Source: Microbacterium sp. | Lineage (GTDB): Bacteria; Actinomycetota; Actinomycetes; Actinomycetales; Microbacteriaceae | NCBI GenBank assembly: GCA_003248655.1 | Contig: QFPM01000001.1 | Location: 124,001 to 188,000, forward strand | Reading direction: 5' to 3' | Length of the DNA stretch: 64,000 nucleotides | Made by a program: the position numbers and the translations under genes | The notes under the pieces: generated by a model | What the model was told of the DNA's origin: nothing | The model's input: only the letters and a program-made list of their open reading frames with translations | Databases searched by the model: none | Shown: piece by piece, positions 44,676 through 53,457 of the stretch | Numbering within the stretch: position 1 is the stretch's first letter | How the letters are laid out: every line of letters begins with the position of its first letter

Positions 44676-45052
44676 TCCTCGCCGCCCGTGAGCGCGACGT
44701 ACGCGTCGCGATCCATGAGTGCGTCGGCGTCTGCCGGGTCGACCTGGATCTTCACGAGCCACGCGCCGAACGCATTGCCGTTGACCGATGCCGGGTCGTC
44801 GACGACGGCGTCGTTGATCTCGACGACCTCACCCGTGAGCGGCGCGTAGAGCTCGCCGACCGACTTCGTCGACTCGATCTCGCCGCAGACTTCGCCCGCG
44901 GTGACGGTCGAGCCGACCGCGGGCAGGTCGACGTAGACGACGTCGCCGAGCTTGTCGGCGGCGTAGTCGGTGATGCCGACGGTCGCGACGTCGCCCGCGA
45001 GGGCGACCCACTCGTGCTCGTCGGTGTACTTGAGGGCGTTCAGGTCGGTCAT
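44672..45052 (-). CDS. gcvH: glycine cleavage system H protein
   Basis: A 126-residue lipoyl carrier that shuttles the aminomethyl group between P-, T- and L-proteins. The lipoylated Lys63 is in GEIESTKSVGELYAP. The length equals the family norm. ATG 45052 overlaps the gcvT stop in an ATGA junction, and its own stop overlaps gcvP, so the three proteins are translationally coupled. Confidence 0.96.
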   Translation of the reverse strand: MTDLNALKYTDEHEWVALAGDVATVGITDYAADKLGDVVYVDLPAVGSTVTAGEVCGEIESTKSVGELYAPLTGEVVEINDAVVDDPASVNGNAFGAWLVKIQVDPADADALMDRDAYVALTGGEE

Positions 45053-46158
45053 GCGGTCCTCCGGTAGAAAGGCAGGGCGGTCACGGTTGCGGGAATGCGG
45101 GCGCCCCGCACGTCGATGAAGAGCGGGGTGCCGGGTGCGGCGAGTGCGGGCGGGACGAACGCCATGGCGATCGGATGCCCGAGGGTCGGGCTGAGCGCTC
45201 CGCTCGTGATCTCGCCGACGACGGAGCCGCCCTCGGCGGCGTCCCACACGGCGTAGCCGGCACGCCCCGCGCGGCGACCTTCTGCGGCGAGCCCGACGAG
45301 GACGGGCAGGTCGGCGGGGGCCGAGGCGACGGCATCCTTTCCGACGAACGACTCCTTGTCGAGCGCGACGACGCGTCCGAGTCCCGCTTGCGCGGGCAGG
45401 ATCTCGGTCGACAGCTCGTGGCCGTGCAGCGGCATCCCCGCTTCGAGCCGCAGCGTGTCGCGCGAGGCGAGCCCTGCGGGGATGAGCCCGAGAGGCTCGC
45501 CGGCGGCGAGCAGGACGTCCCACAGCGCCGGGGCGAGGGCGTTCGGCACGAGCAGCTCGAACCCGTCCTCGCCGGTGTAGCCCGTGCGGGCGATGAAGAG
45601 GTCGGCGCCCTGGAAGGTGCCGGCCGACCACGCGTAGTAGCCGAGGTCGGCGAGGGCGGGGGCGACCTCCGCGATCCCTGCCGTCGCTTCGACGATCTCG
45701 CGGGCGCGCGGGCCCTGCACGGCGATGAGGGCGACGTCGTCGGAGATGTCCACAATCACCGCATCGCCGGAGTATCGGTCGAAGGCGGTAGCCACCAGCG
45801 CGCGGTTGCCGGCGTTCGAGATCACGAGGAAGTCCTCGTCGCCGCGCCGGTAGACGATGACGTCATCGATGACACCACCGGCATCCGACAGCAGGAGCGA
45901 GTATTTCGCCTTGCCGACCTTCATCGTGGAGATGCGGCCGGCGAGCGCGTCATCGAGCACTGCCGCGGCGCCAGGACCCGCGAGGGTGAACTCGGCCATG
46001 TGCGAGATGTCGAACAGGCCCGCCGCCTGCCGCACGGCGTGATGCTCGGCGAGGTCGGACGTGTAACGGACGGGCATCGACCAGCCGCCGAAGTCGGTAA
46101 ATGAGGCACCGAGCGCGGCATGGCGATCGTGGAGCGGGGTGGTGCGGAGGTCTGACAC
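45049..46158 (-). CDS. gcvT: aminomethyltransferase, glycine cleavage T protein
   Basis: A 369-residue folate-dependent aminomethyltransferase that releases ammonia and makes methylenetetrahydrofolate. Landmarks include FTDFGGWSMPVRY at the N-terminus, the conserved Asp region in FDISHMAEFTLAG and YTGEDGFELLVP. GTG 46158 has GGGGAG about 6 nt upstream. It is the first gene of gcvTHP behind a tandem glycine riboswitch. Confidence 0.95.
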   Translation of the reverse strand: MSDLRTTPLHDRHAALGASFTDFGGWSMPVRYTSDLAEHHAVRQAAGLFDISHMAEFTLAGPGAAAVLDDALAGRISTMKVGKAKYSLLLSDAGGVIDDVIVYRRGDEDFLVISNAGNRALVATAFDRYSGDAVIVDISDDVALIAVQGPRAREIVEATAGIAEVAPALADLGYYAWSAGTFQGADLFIARTGYTGEDGFELLVPNALAPALWDVLLAAGEPLGLIPAGLASRDTLRLEAGMPLHGHELSTEILPAQAGLGRVVALDKESFVGKDAVASAPADLPVLVGLAAEGRRAGRAGYAVWDAAEGGSVVGEITSGALSPTLGHPIAMAFVPPALAAPGTPLFIDVRGARIPATVTALPFYRRTA

Positions 46159-46211
46159 GAGTTCTCCCCGGAATCGGGCGGCCGGATGCCGGGACCGGCA
46201 TCCGTGAACTC
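46159..46211 (-). promoter_or_regulatory. expression platform of the glycine riboswitch
   Basis: Just before gcvT the message can form a perfect 10-bp hairpin (CGGATGCCGG/CCGGCATCCG, genomic 46183-46204). GAGTTC (46206-46211) can pair with GAACTC (46159-46164), which touches the Shine-Dalgarno GGGGAG. Competing folds could hide or expose the start region, which points to translational control. Confidence 0.5.
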
Positions 46212-46224
46212 CCCCTCTGTCATC

Positions 46225-46415
46225 GGCCTGAGAGTTTCGCCGACCCTCGCGAGCGAGGGCGGGCTTTCACCTTCGGCGGATCTCGAACCTGCACGAGATC
46301 GCTTTTCAGAGCGGCCGGACGTGAGCGGTACGCGGACCTGAGAGATTGGCGGGGAGGCTTGCTCCTTCGGTGCCCGACTTCGCTGCGAACAGCGGATGCC
46401 GGGGCTCTCCCGCAC
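46225..46415 (-). ncRNA. tandem glycine riboswitch (two aptamers)
   Basis: Read on the minus strand, aptamer I (46415-46336) contains GGGAGAGCCCC, GCACCGAAGGAGCAAGC and CTCTCAGG; aptamer II (46312-46225) contains GCCGAAGGTGAAAGCC and GAAACTCTCAGGCC. These are the conserved core elements of the glycine-I/II class. Two aptamers in series before gcvT are the typical ON-switch for glycine catabolism. The rest of the 407-nt gap (46416-46565) holds divergent promoter DNA for gcv and nrtR. Confidence 0.92.
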
Positions 46416-46548
46416 ACGTCATGCGGCCTGTCTTCAGTTACTTCGCACAGCATACCGGCATCGGGCGACGTTCATCGGGCGGGCGCGTCCGATCACGCAC
46501 GGCGCAACCGACTTGCCTTCGTGTCACTTCGACCCTAAGATCGGAAGC

Positions 46549-46561
46549 ACTCAGTTAGAGT
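46549..46561. promoter_or_regulatory. candidate NrtR operator overlapping the nrtR-nad promoter
   Basis: ACTC-AGTTA-GAGT is an inverted repeat; its last six bases TAGAGT also form a -10 box 4 nt before ATG 46566. A repressor bound here would block the nad operon. The match to an NrtR site is inferred from gene context. Confidence 0.5.
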
Positions 46562-46565
46562 CACT

Positions 46566-47291
46566 ATGACAACAACCACCCAGACTCCCTCATCCGCCGC
46601 TGACGACTCCGTCCGCGTCGCGGTGTCGACCGTCATCTTCAGCCTGCGGCGCGAAGCGCGCGGCGAGTGCCCGCGCGTCGTCATCCCGCTCGTGCGCCGC
46701 ACGCGCGATCCATACGAAGGCCTCTGGGCGCTCCCCGGCGGCTGGCTCGACACCGCCGAAGAGCTCGAGCACGCGGCATCCCGCACCCTGGCCGAGACGA
46801 CCGGGCTCGCGCCGAGCTACCTCGAGCAGCTGTACGCGTTCGGCGATATCGGGCGCTCCCCCAGTCGCGTCGTCTCCATCGTCTACTGGGCCCTCCTGCG
46901 CGAGGGCGCGGCGCTTCCCGCCGAGGCGGAGAATGTCGCGTGGTTCGACGCGGCGACGCTTCCGACGCTCGCGTTCGACCACAACCACATCGTCGACTAC
47001 GCCCTGTGGCGCCTGCGCAACAAGGTCGGCTACAGCCGGATCGCGCACGGGCTGTTGCCCGACCTGTTCACCCTCGCCGAGTTGCGCGAGGTGTACGAGG
47101 CCATCCTCGGGCGCGACCTCGACCCCGCGAACTTCCGCCGGCAGGTCGAGAACTCGGGGAACCTCATCCCGACCGATCGCTTCCGCACGGGAAGCCACCG
47201 GCCCGCGCGCCTCTACCGCTACAACCACGACGTCGAGCTCGCCGAACGCGGCCCGCTGCCTGCCCCATCCCTCGAGGAGGTCCACTCATGA
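46566..47291 (+). CDS. nrtR: NrtR-type transcriptional regulator of NAD synthesis (Nudix + winged helix)
   Basis: A 241-residue protein with an N-terminal Nudix-like domain (to about 160) and a C-terminal winged helix (FTLAELREVYEAILGRDLDP, then FRRQVENSG). The Nudix box reads GGWLDTAEELEHAASRTLAE and then TTGL: two of the catalytic Glu of REUxEE are replaced by Thr, so hydrolase activity is doubtful and a sensor of ADP-ribose or a related NAD metabolite is more likely. It is translationally coupled (ATGA) to nadA, the classical target. A palindrome overlaps its promoter. Confidence 0.87.
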   Translation: MTTTTQTPSSAADDSVRVAVSTVIFSLRREARGECPRVVIPLVRRTRDPYEGLWALPGGWLDTAEELEHAASRTLAETTGLAPSYLEQLYAFGDIGRSPSRVVSIVYWALLREGAALPAEAENVAWFDAATLPTLAFDHNHIVDYALWRLRNKVGYSRIAHGLLPDLFTLAELREVYEAILGRDLDPANFRRQVENSGNLIPTDRFRTGSHRPARLYRYNHDVELAERGPLPAPSLEEVHS

Positions 47292-48601
47292 CCACCACCC
47301 CGCTCACCCTCGAGCCACGGCCGATCGACCCGAGCGTCGACCACGGCATCCAGGCGATCGTCGCCGGAGTCTCGACCGCGGAGACCTGCAACACCGAGCT
47401 CGCCGCGGGCCCGTGGGACTTCGACACGCGCCCCGGCTACGGCCCCGGCTCGTCGATGGGCGACGTCATCCCGACCGGATCACCGCGTCAGGGCGAACTG
47501 CCCGCCGAGTACCGCGAGGCCTCCGAACAGGAGCTGCACGCCCGCATCACCGCGGCCAAAGCGGTGCTCGGCGACCGCGTGGTGATCCTCGGCCACTTCT
47601 ATCAGCGCGAAGAGGTGGTCATGCACGCCGACTATGTCGGCGACTCGTTCCAGCTCGCGAACGCGGCGCTCGAACACCCGGGTGCCGAGGCGATCGTCTT
47701 CTGCGGCGTGCACTTCATGGCCGAGACCGCCGACCTGCTCTCGCGGCCCGAGCAGGCCGTCATCCTGCCGAACCTCGCTGCGGGCTGCTCGATGGCCGAC
47801 ATGGCCTCGATCGACGAGGTCGAGGAGTGCTGGGAGCAGCTCGCGGAGGTCTACGGCGACATGGAGGAGACGGATGCCGACGGGCTCGTCCCCGTCATCC
47901 CGGTGACCTACATGAACTCCTCCGCCGCGATCAAGGGCTTCGTCGGCCGCCACGGCGGCATCGTCTGCACGTCCTCGAACGCACGCACGGTGCTCGAGTG
48001 GGCCTTCGCGCGCGGACGCCGCGTGCTGTTCTTCCCCGACCAGCATCTCGGCCGCAACACCGCGAAGGCGATGGGCGTGCCGCTCGAGCAGATGCCGATG
48101 TGGAACCCGCGGAGGCCCCTCGGCGGCTCGACAGAAGACGAACTGGATGCCGCGAAGGTGATCCTCTGGCACGGCTTCTGCTCGGTGCACCGCCGGTTCA
48201 CGGTCGACCAGATCGACAAGGCGCGCGCGGAGCACCCGGGCGTCCGGGTCATCGTGCACCCCGAGTGCCCGATGGCGGTCGTCGACGCCGCCGACGAGGC
48301 GGGCTCGACCGACTACATCCGCAAGGCCATCGCCGGGGCGACGGTGCCGACGACCTTCGCCGTCGGCACCGAGATCAACCTCGTGCAGCGCCTCGCAGCG
48401 CAGTTCCCGCAGCACGAGATCTTCTGCCTCGACCCGGTCGTGTGCCCGTGCTCCACGATGTACCGCATCCACCCGGGCTACCTCGCGTGGGTGCTGGAGC
48501 GGCTCGTCGACGGCGAGGTGGTGAACCGCATCGAGGTGCCCGCGGATGTCGCCGACCCCGCGCGCCTCGCCCTCGAGCGGATGCTGGCGGCCAAGCCGTG
48601 A
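47288..48601 (+). CDS. nadA: quinolinate synthase
   Basis: A 437-residue iron-sulfur enzyme that condenses iminoaspartate with dihydroxyacetone phosphate to quinolinate. The three cluster Cys fall in FCGVHFMAETADLL, the central VHPECPMAVVD and DPVVCPCSTMYRIHP. The N-terminal extension of about 80 residues is common in actinobacteria. ATG 47288 overlaps the nrtR stop, and its own TGA overlaps the GTG of nadB. Confidence 0.94.
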   Translation: MTTTPLTLEPRPIDPSVDHGIQAIVAGVSTAETCNTELAAGPWDFDTRPGYGPGSSMGDVIPTGSPRQGELPAEYREASEQELHARITAAKAVLGDRVVILGHFYQREEVVMHADYVGDSFQLANAALEHPGAEAIVFCGVHFMAETADLLSRPEQAVILPNLAAGCSMADMASIDEVEECWEQLAEVYGDMEETDADGLVPVIPVTYMNSSAAIKGFVGRHGGIVCTSSNARTVLEWAFARGRRVLFFPDQHLGRNTAKAMGVPLEQMPMWNPRRPLGGSTEDELDAAKVILWHGFCSVHRRFTVDQIDKARAEHPGVRVIVHPECPMAVVDAADEAGSTDYIRKAIAGATVPTTFAVGTEINLVQRLAAQFPQHEIFCLDPVVCPCSTMYRIHPGYLAWVLERLVDGEVVNRIEVPADVADPARLALERMLAAKP

Positions 48602-50223
48602 TCGCGCCGGTCGAGGTGGTCGTCGTCGGCTCCGGGATCGCCGGGCTCACGGTCGCGCTGCACGCGGTCGAGGGCGGATGCCGCGTGACACTCGTCACGA
48701 AAGACGTCCTCGAGCACGCAAACACTCGCTACGCGCAGGGCGGGATCGCGGGCGTCATGTTCGACGACGACACCGCCGCGGCGCACGTCCACGACACGCT
48801 CGTCGCGGGCGCCGGGCTGAGTGACCCGGTCGCCGTGCAGACTCTCGTCGACGAAGGCCCGGAACGCATCCGCGAGCTCGTCGCGCTCGGCGTCGCGTTC
48901 GATCGCACCGCCGACGGCACCTACGTCAAGGGCCTCGAGGCCGCGCACTCCTACCCGCGCATCCTGCACGCGGGCGGCGACGCAACGGGGACGGCGATCG
49001 AGAAGGCGCTCGTCGCGCGACTGCGCGCGAGCGAGGTGCGCGTCATCGAGCACGCATTCCTGATCGACCTCGTGCTCGGTTCGTCGGGCCGGGTCGAGGC
49101 GGTCGAGCTCCTCATCGACGACGAGCGGCGCGAGACGATTTCGGCGGATGCCGTGGTGCTCGCCACCGGCGGCGCAGGAGAGCTGTACGCGCACACGACG
49201 AACCCGCCGGTCGCGACCGGCGACGGAATCGCCGCGGCGATCCGGGCGGGCGCGGCCGTGTCGGACCTCGAGTTCTTCCAGTTCCACCCGACGGTGCTCG
49301 CCGCCGGCGTCGCGTTCCTCGTCTCCGAGGCTGTGCGCGGCGAGGGCGCGGTCCTGCGCGACGAGCACGGGCGGAGGTTCATGCTCGACGTGCACCCCGA
49401 TGCCGAGCTCGCGCCCCGCGACGTGGTCGCGCGGGCGATCGCCGAGGTCATGGAGGCCCAGGACGGGCGGCCCGCCCTCCTGGATGCCACCGGCCTTCGG
49501 CCGACCCGCAAGCAGACGGCATCCTTCCTCGCGGCGCGCTTTCCGACGATCGACGCCGCAGTGCGCGAGCGCGGACTCGACTGGTCGCGCGAGCCGATCC
49601 CCGTGACCCCCGCCGCGCACTATCTCATGGGCGGCGTCGACACCGATCTCGACGGGCGGACGAGCGTGCCCGGCCTCTACGCCGTCGGCGAGGTCGCCCG
49701 CACGGGCGTGCACGGCGCGAACCGGCTCGCGTCGAACTCGCTGCTCGAGGGGGCGGTGTTCGGCGCACGGGCGGGCGACGCGATCGCTGCCGACGCCGCG
49801 AGCGACGTGTGGCCGGTGGCGCGCGCCGCGGTGGCCCCCGCGGCCGCACCCGTGACGGCCGCCGCCGACGCGCTGCCGTTCACCCGCGCCGCGCTGCAGC
49901 AGCTGCTGTGGGACGACGCCGGGCTCGTGCGCGATGCGGCGGGCCTCGAGCACGCGGCATCCGTTCTCGCCTCCTGGCGCGCCAGCGCGACTCCGCCGCG
50001 CACGGAACTCGAGTTCGAAGACCGCAACCTGCTCCTCGTCGGCGAGCACCTCGTCGCGGCCGCGCTCGCGCGCACCGAGTCGGTCGGCGCGCACTTCCGG
50101 CGCGACGCCGCGGCGTACCGTGTGCAGGACCGACCGTCCGATTCGGGCCCGAAATCGGCCGAAACGGCCCTTTCCAGGGAGTCGGTCCTGCAATCGGTAC
50201 AGGAAGGCGCGGCAGCATGCTGA
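48598..50223 (+). CDS. nadB: L-aspartate oxidase
   Basis: A 541-residue FAD-dependent oxidase that makes iminoaspartate for NadA. The dinucleotide-binding VVGSGIAGLTVALHA is at the N-terminus, TRYAQGGIAGV holds the substrate-facing residues, and the second FAD motif is GLYAVGEVARTGVHGANRLA. The C-terminal succinate dehydrogenase-like helical domain is present. GTG 48598 and the stop overlap nadA and nadC respectively. Confidence 0.93.
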   Translation: MIAPVEVVVVGSGIAGLTVALHAVEGGCRVTLVTKDVLEHANTRYAQGGIAGVMFDDDTAAAHVHDTLVAGAGLSDPVAVQTLVDEGPERIRELVALGVAFDRTADGTYVKGLEAAHSYPRILHAGGDATGTAIEKALVARLRASEVRVIEHAFLIDLVLGSSGRVEAVELLIDDERRETISADAVVLATGGAGELYAHTTNPPVATGDGIAAAIRAGAAVSDLEFFQFHPTVLAAGVAFLVSEAVRGEGAVLRDEHGRRFMLDVHPDAELAPRDVVARAIAEVMEAQDGRPALLDATGLRPTRKQTASFLAARFPTIDAAVRERGLDWSREPIPVTPAAHYLMGGVDTDLDGRTSVPGLYAVGEVARTGVHGANRLASNSLLEGAVFGARAGDAIAADAASDVWPVARAAVAPAAAPVTAAADALPFTRAALQQLLWDDAGLVRDAAGLEHAASVLASWRASATPPRTELEFEDRNLLLVGEHLVAAALARTESVGAHFRRDAAAYRVQDRPSDSGPKSAETALSRESVLQSVQEGAAAC

Positions 50224-51101
50224 CCCGAGCGCACATCGACCGCGTCGTTCAGGCCGCCCTCGACGAGGATGCGCCCTGGGGCGATGTCACGAGCACGTAC
50301 CTGATCCCTGCGGATGCCGTCGCGACGGCCGACCTCGTCGCCCGCGAGGCGGGGGTCTTCAGCGGCGGCGAGGTGTTCGCGGCCGCGTTCGCGCTGACGG
50401 ATGCCGCGATCACCGTCGAGCTTCGCGTGCCCGACGGTACGCGGTTCGAGGCGGGCGACGTGCTCGCGAGCGTCTCCGGCCCCGCCCGCGGCGTGCTGAC
50501 CGCCGAACGCATCGGGCTCAACTTCGCCCAGCGCATGACCGGCATCGCGACGCTGACCGCACAGTATGTGCGCGAGATCCAGGGCACCAAAGCCCGCATC
50601 GCCGACACCCGCAAGACGACCCCGGGCCTGCGTGCATTCGAGCGCGACGCCGTGCGCAGCGGCGGCGGACACAACCACCGGTTCTCGCTGTCGGATGCCG
50701 TCATGGCGAAGGACAACCACCTCGCCGTGCTGACCGCTGGCGGCGACAGCGTGACGAATGCGCTTCGCACCGCGATCGCCGCGCTCCCCCACACGACCCA
50801 CGTCGAGGTCGAGGTCGACCGGCTCGAGCAGATCGAACCGGTGCTCGCCGCCGGCACGGGTCCGCGCGGGGTCGGCACGATCATGCTCGACAATTTCACC
50901 CTCGACGAACTGCGCGCGGGCGTCGCGCTGATCGCCGGCCGAGTGACGGTCGAAGCGTCCGGTGGGGTCACCCTGTCGACGGTGCGGGCGATCGCCGAGA
51001 CGGGAGTCGATGTGATCTCGGTCGGCGCGCTCACGCACTCGGCCCGGGCGCTCGACCTCGGCCTCGATGTCCGTATCGACACTGCACACCCCGGCGCCTG
51101 A
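50217..51101 (+). CDS. nadC: nicotinate-nucleotide pyrophosphorylase (carboxylating)
   Basis: A 294-residue quinolinate phosphoribosyltransferase producing nicotinate mononucleotide. The active-site Arg/Lys motifs are DTRKTTPGLRAFERDAVRSG and GGHNHRFSLSDAVMAKDNHL; the acidic EVEVDRLEQ and the PRPP-binding VEASGGVTLSTV lie downstream. ATG 50217 overlaps the end of nadB by 7 bp. Confidence 0.94.
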   Translation: MLTRAHIDRVVQAALDEDAPWGDVTSTYLIPADAVATADLVAREAGVFSGGEVFAAAFALTDAAITVELRVPDGTRFEAGDVLASVSGPARGVLTAERIGLNFAQRMTGIATLTAQYVREIQGTKARIADTRKTTPGLRAFERDAVRSGGGHNHRFSLSDAVMAKDNHLAVLTAGGDSVTNALRTAIAALPHTTHVEVEVDRLEQIEPVLAAGTGPRGVGTIMLDNFTLDELRAGVALIAGRVTVEASGGVTLSTVRAIAETGVDVISVGALTHSARALDLGLDVRIDTAHPGA

Positions 51102-51102
51102 C

Positions 51103-52245
51103 ATGCTCTACCTCGACCACGCGGCGACGACTCCCGTGCGCCCCGAGGTGCTGCAGGCGATGCTCCCCTACCTCACCGACCGGTTCGGCAATCCGTCGAG
51201 TCATCACACGGTCGGCGAGGCCGCGGCATCCGCTCTCGCCAACGCCCGCGCGCGGATCGCTGCGATCCTCGGCTTTCGCCCCGCCGATATCGTGTTCACC
51301 TCGGGCGGCACCGAAGCCGACAACCTCGCCGTGAAGGGCCTCGCGGTCGGCGCGGCCCTGCGCCGCGGCGCGCCTGCGCACGTCATCACCACCCCGATCG
51401 AGCACGAGGCCGTGCTCGCCTCGTGCGACTACCTCGAGCGCGTACACGGGTTCACGGTGACGCGCCTGCCGGTGGATGCCACGGGCAGCGTCAGGGCAGA
51501 CGACCTCGCCGCCGCGATCCGCCCCGACACGGCGGTCGTGTCGATCGGCTACGCCAACAACGAGATCGGCACGGTGCAGGATGCGGCGGCGCTCGCGTCC
51601 GTCACGACCGCCGCGCGCGTGCCGCTCCACCTCGATGCCGTCCAGGCGGCCGGATGGCTACCTCTCGCCGGCACGGGCGCCGATGCGCTGTCGATCGCCG
51701 GGCACAAGATCGGTGCGCCGCAGGGCATCGGAGTGCTGGCGGTGCGCTCACGACTGCCGCTCGAGCCGGTGCTGCACGGCGGCGGCCAGGAGCGCGATCG
51801 CCGCAGCGGCACCGAGAACCTCGCGGGCGCCGTCGGCCTCGCCCGCGCGCTCGAACTCGCCGAGGCTGAGCGCGAAAACGCATCGGCTCGCGTCGCCGCT
51901 CTGCGTGAGCCATTCACGGCGCGCGTGCTCGCTCTCGTCCCGACCGCGCGACTCACCGGGCATCCGACGAGGCGCCTCCCGGGCACCGCGAGCTTCACGT
52001 TCGCCGGTACCAGCGGAGAGGCGGTCCTCCTCGAACTCGAGCGGCGCGGCGTCGTCACCTCGAGCGGGTCGGCATGCGCGGCCGGTAGCGACGAGCCCTC
52101 GCACGTCCTGCTCGCGTGCGGCATCGACCCGGCCACGGCGCAGACATCGGTGCGATTCACGTTCGGGCACAGCCACACCGCCGACCTGACGCCCGTCGCC
52201 GACGCGGTCGCGCAGGCGGTCGCGACGGTACGATCGGGCGGGTGA
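51103..52245 (+). CDS. cysteine desulfurase, NifS/IscS family
   Basis: A 380-residue PLP enzyme that takes sulfur from cysteine. It begins MLYLDHAATTPVRPEVLQA, the PLP Lys is in SIAGHKIGAPQGIGVL and the catalytic Cys loop is SSGSACAAGSDEPSHVLL. It starts one base after the nadC stop and is thus the fourth enzyme of the nad operon; in Bacillus a NifS beside nadABC supplies sulfur for the NadA cluster, and the same role is likely here. Confidence 0.92.
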   Translation: MLYLDHAATTPVRPEVLQAMLPYLTDRFGNPSSHHTVGEAAASALANARARIAAILGFRPADIVFTSGGTEADNLAVKGLAVGAALRRGAPAHVITTPIEHEAVLASCDYLERVHGFTVTRLPVDATGSVRADDLAAAIRPDTAVVSIGYANNEIGTVQDAAALASVTTAARVPLHLDAVQAAGWLPLAGTGADALSIAGHKIGAPQGIGVLAVRSRLPLEPVLHGGGQERDRRSGTENLAGAVGLARALELAEAERENASARVAALREPFTARVLALVPTARLTGHPTRRLPGTASFTFAGTSGEAVLLELERRGVVTSSGSACAAGSDEPSHVLLACGIDPATAQTSVRFTFGHSHTADLTPVADAVAQAVATVRSGG

Positions 52246-53216
52246 GCACGCACGCCGCTGACCCGATCGTGACGATCGTGGTGCCCGGCCGAGACGTCGC
52301 CGAGTACGCGGCCGAGGCTCTCGACTCGTTGCGTGCGCAGACGTTCGCACGCTGGCGGGCGATTCTGATCGTCGACGCGTCGGTCGATGGAACCTCCGCC
52401 CTGTTCGCGGGCGCCGCGGCATCCGATGCGCGGTTCACGCTCGTGCGGCACGACATCGCGCGCGGTCTGGGCGCTGCTCGCAACACCGGCCTCGACCTCG
52501 TCGACACGCCCTTCGTCGGCTTTCTCGACGCGGACGACATCATGACGCCGACGGCGCTCGAGCGGCGGGTGCAGACCCTGACGGAGACCGGCAGCGACCT
52601 CGTCGTCGGCGCCTACGTCCGTCTGCGGCCCGACGACACGGGCAGGTACGCTCCCGGAGAGATCCAGCCGTGGGTCGCCGCCGCGACGGCGCCGGAGCGG
52701 CGCGGGACGACCCTCGCCGAGCACCCTGAGGTGTCGGGCAACATCGTCGCGTGGTCGAAGCTCAGCCGCGTCGAGCTGTGGCGTCGCTCCGGCGTGAGAT
52801 TTCCCGAGGGGAAGCTCTACGAAGACCAGATCGTCGCCCAACGCCTGTACACGGCAGCGCGCGCGATCGACGTCATCCCCGACATCGTCGTGCAGTGGCG
52901 CGAGCGCGCCGATGGCTCGTCCATCACACAGCGCAAGGATGCCGTCGCCGTTCTGCACGACTACCTCGAGGCGATGCGTGGGGGTATTGCCGTCTTGGAT
53001 GCCGCGGGCCAGCGCGCGGCGGCGCGCGCCCGCGTGCGACTCATCCTCGACATGGATGTGCCCCCGCTGATCCGGATCGCCGAGCATCACCCCGACGACG
53101 CGTACCGCCGCCGTGTCGGCGCGCTCGTCGCGGAGCTGACCGCGAGAGCGGATGCCGAAGGCGTCACCCTCGATGACGCCACAGCCGCGCTCCGCGGCGC
53201 CGCCGCACTGTGGTGA
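52242..53216 (+). CDS. family 2 glycosyltransferase
   Basis: A 324-residue GT-A fold glycosyltransferase, with ADPIVTIVVPGRDVAEYAAE at the N-terminus, the nucleotide-sugar Asp in LIVDASVDGT and the metal-binding DADD in VGFLDADDIMTP. It has no membrane segment; polymer or lipid-linked glycan synthesis at the membrane face is usual. GTG 52242 overlaps the desulfurase stop (GTGA), while TACGAT lies 7 nt upstream, so it could use both read-through from the nad operon and its own leaderless promoter. Confidence 0.85.
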   Translation: MSTHAADPIVTIVVPGRDVAEYAAEALDSLRAQTFARWRAILIVDASVDGTSALFAGAAASDARFTLVRHDIARGLGAARNTGLDLVDTPFVGFLDADDIMTPTALERRVQTLTETGSDLVVGAYVRLRPDDTGRYAPGEIQPWVAAATAPERRGTTLAEHPEVSGNIVAWSKLSRVELWRRSGVRFPEGKLYEDQIVAQRLYTAARAIDVIPDIVVQWRERADGSSITQRKDAVAVLHDYLEAMRGGIAVLDAAGQRAAARARVRLILDMDVPPLIRIAEHHPDDAYRRRVGALVAELTARADAEGVTLDDATAALRGAAALW

Positions 53217-53244
53217 GACCCTCGATCGGATCCGCACCGCAGGT

Positions 53245-53250
53245 TAGGGT
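53245..53250 (+). promoter_or_regulatory. -10 box of the acidic small gene (leaderless)
   Basis: TAGGGT, 6 nt before ATG 53257. Confidence 0.5.
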
Positions 53251-53256
53251 GGGCGC

Positions 53257-53457
53257 ATGAGCGAGCGCGCATCCCTTCCCGACGAACCGCACGGCCCGGA
53301 CCTCGGCGAACTCCGCGCCGAGATCGATGAGCTCGCCGACCAGTCCGTCGAAGAGCTCGTGAGTCCCGAGCCGAAGACCGCGCGCGAGGACGAGCCGGAG
53401 CCAGAGCCCACCGACGCGATCGGCTCGACCGACTGGGACGACTCTCAGCCGCGCTGA
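53257..53457 (+). CDS. small acidic hypothetical protein
   Basis: A 66-residue, very acidic and Pro-rich protein (many Glu/Asp, for example PEPKTAREDEPEPEPT), probably disordered, with no recognised family. It has a well-placed leaderless -10 box, which supports expression. Its 3' end overlaps the convergent ABC exporter gene by 13 bp. Confidence 0.6.
   Translation: MSERASLPDEPHGPDLGELRAEIDELADQSVEELVSPEPKTAREDEPEPEPTDAIGSTDWDDSQPR

Noticed and set aside
46416..46565. Small ORFs between the riboswitch and nrtR
   Set aside because: Frames here lack ribosome-binding sites or -10 boxes at a suitable distance and overlap the conserved aptamer.
46566..47291. Plain Nudix hydrolase
   Set aside because: The catalytic REUxEE has two Thr substitutions, and a winged-helix domain plus the nadA coupling fit NrtR better.
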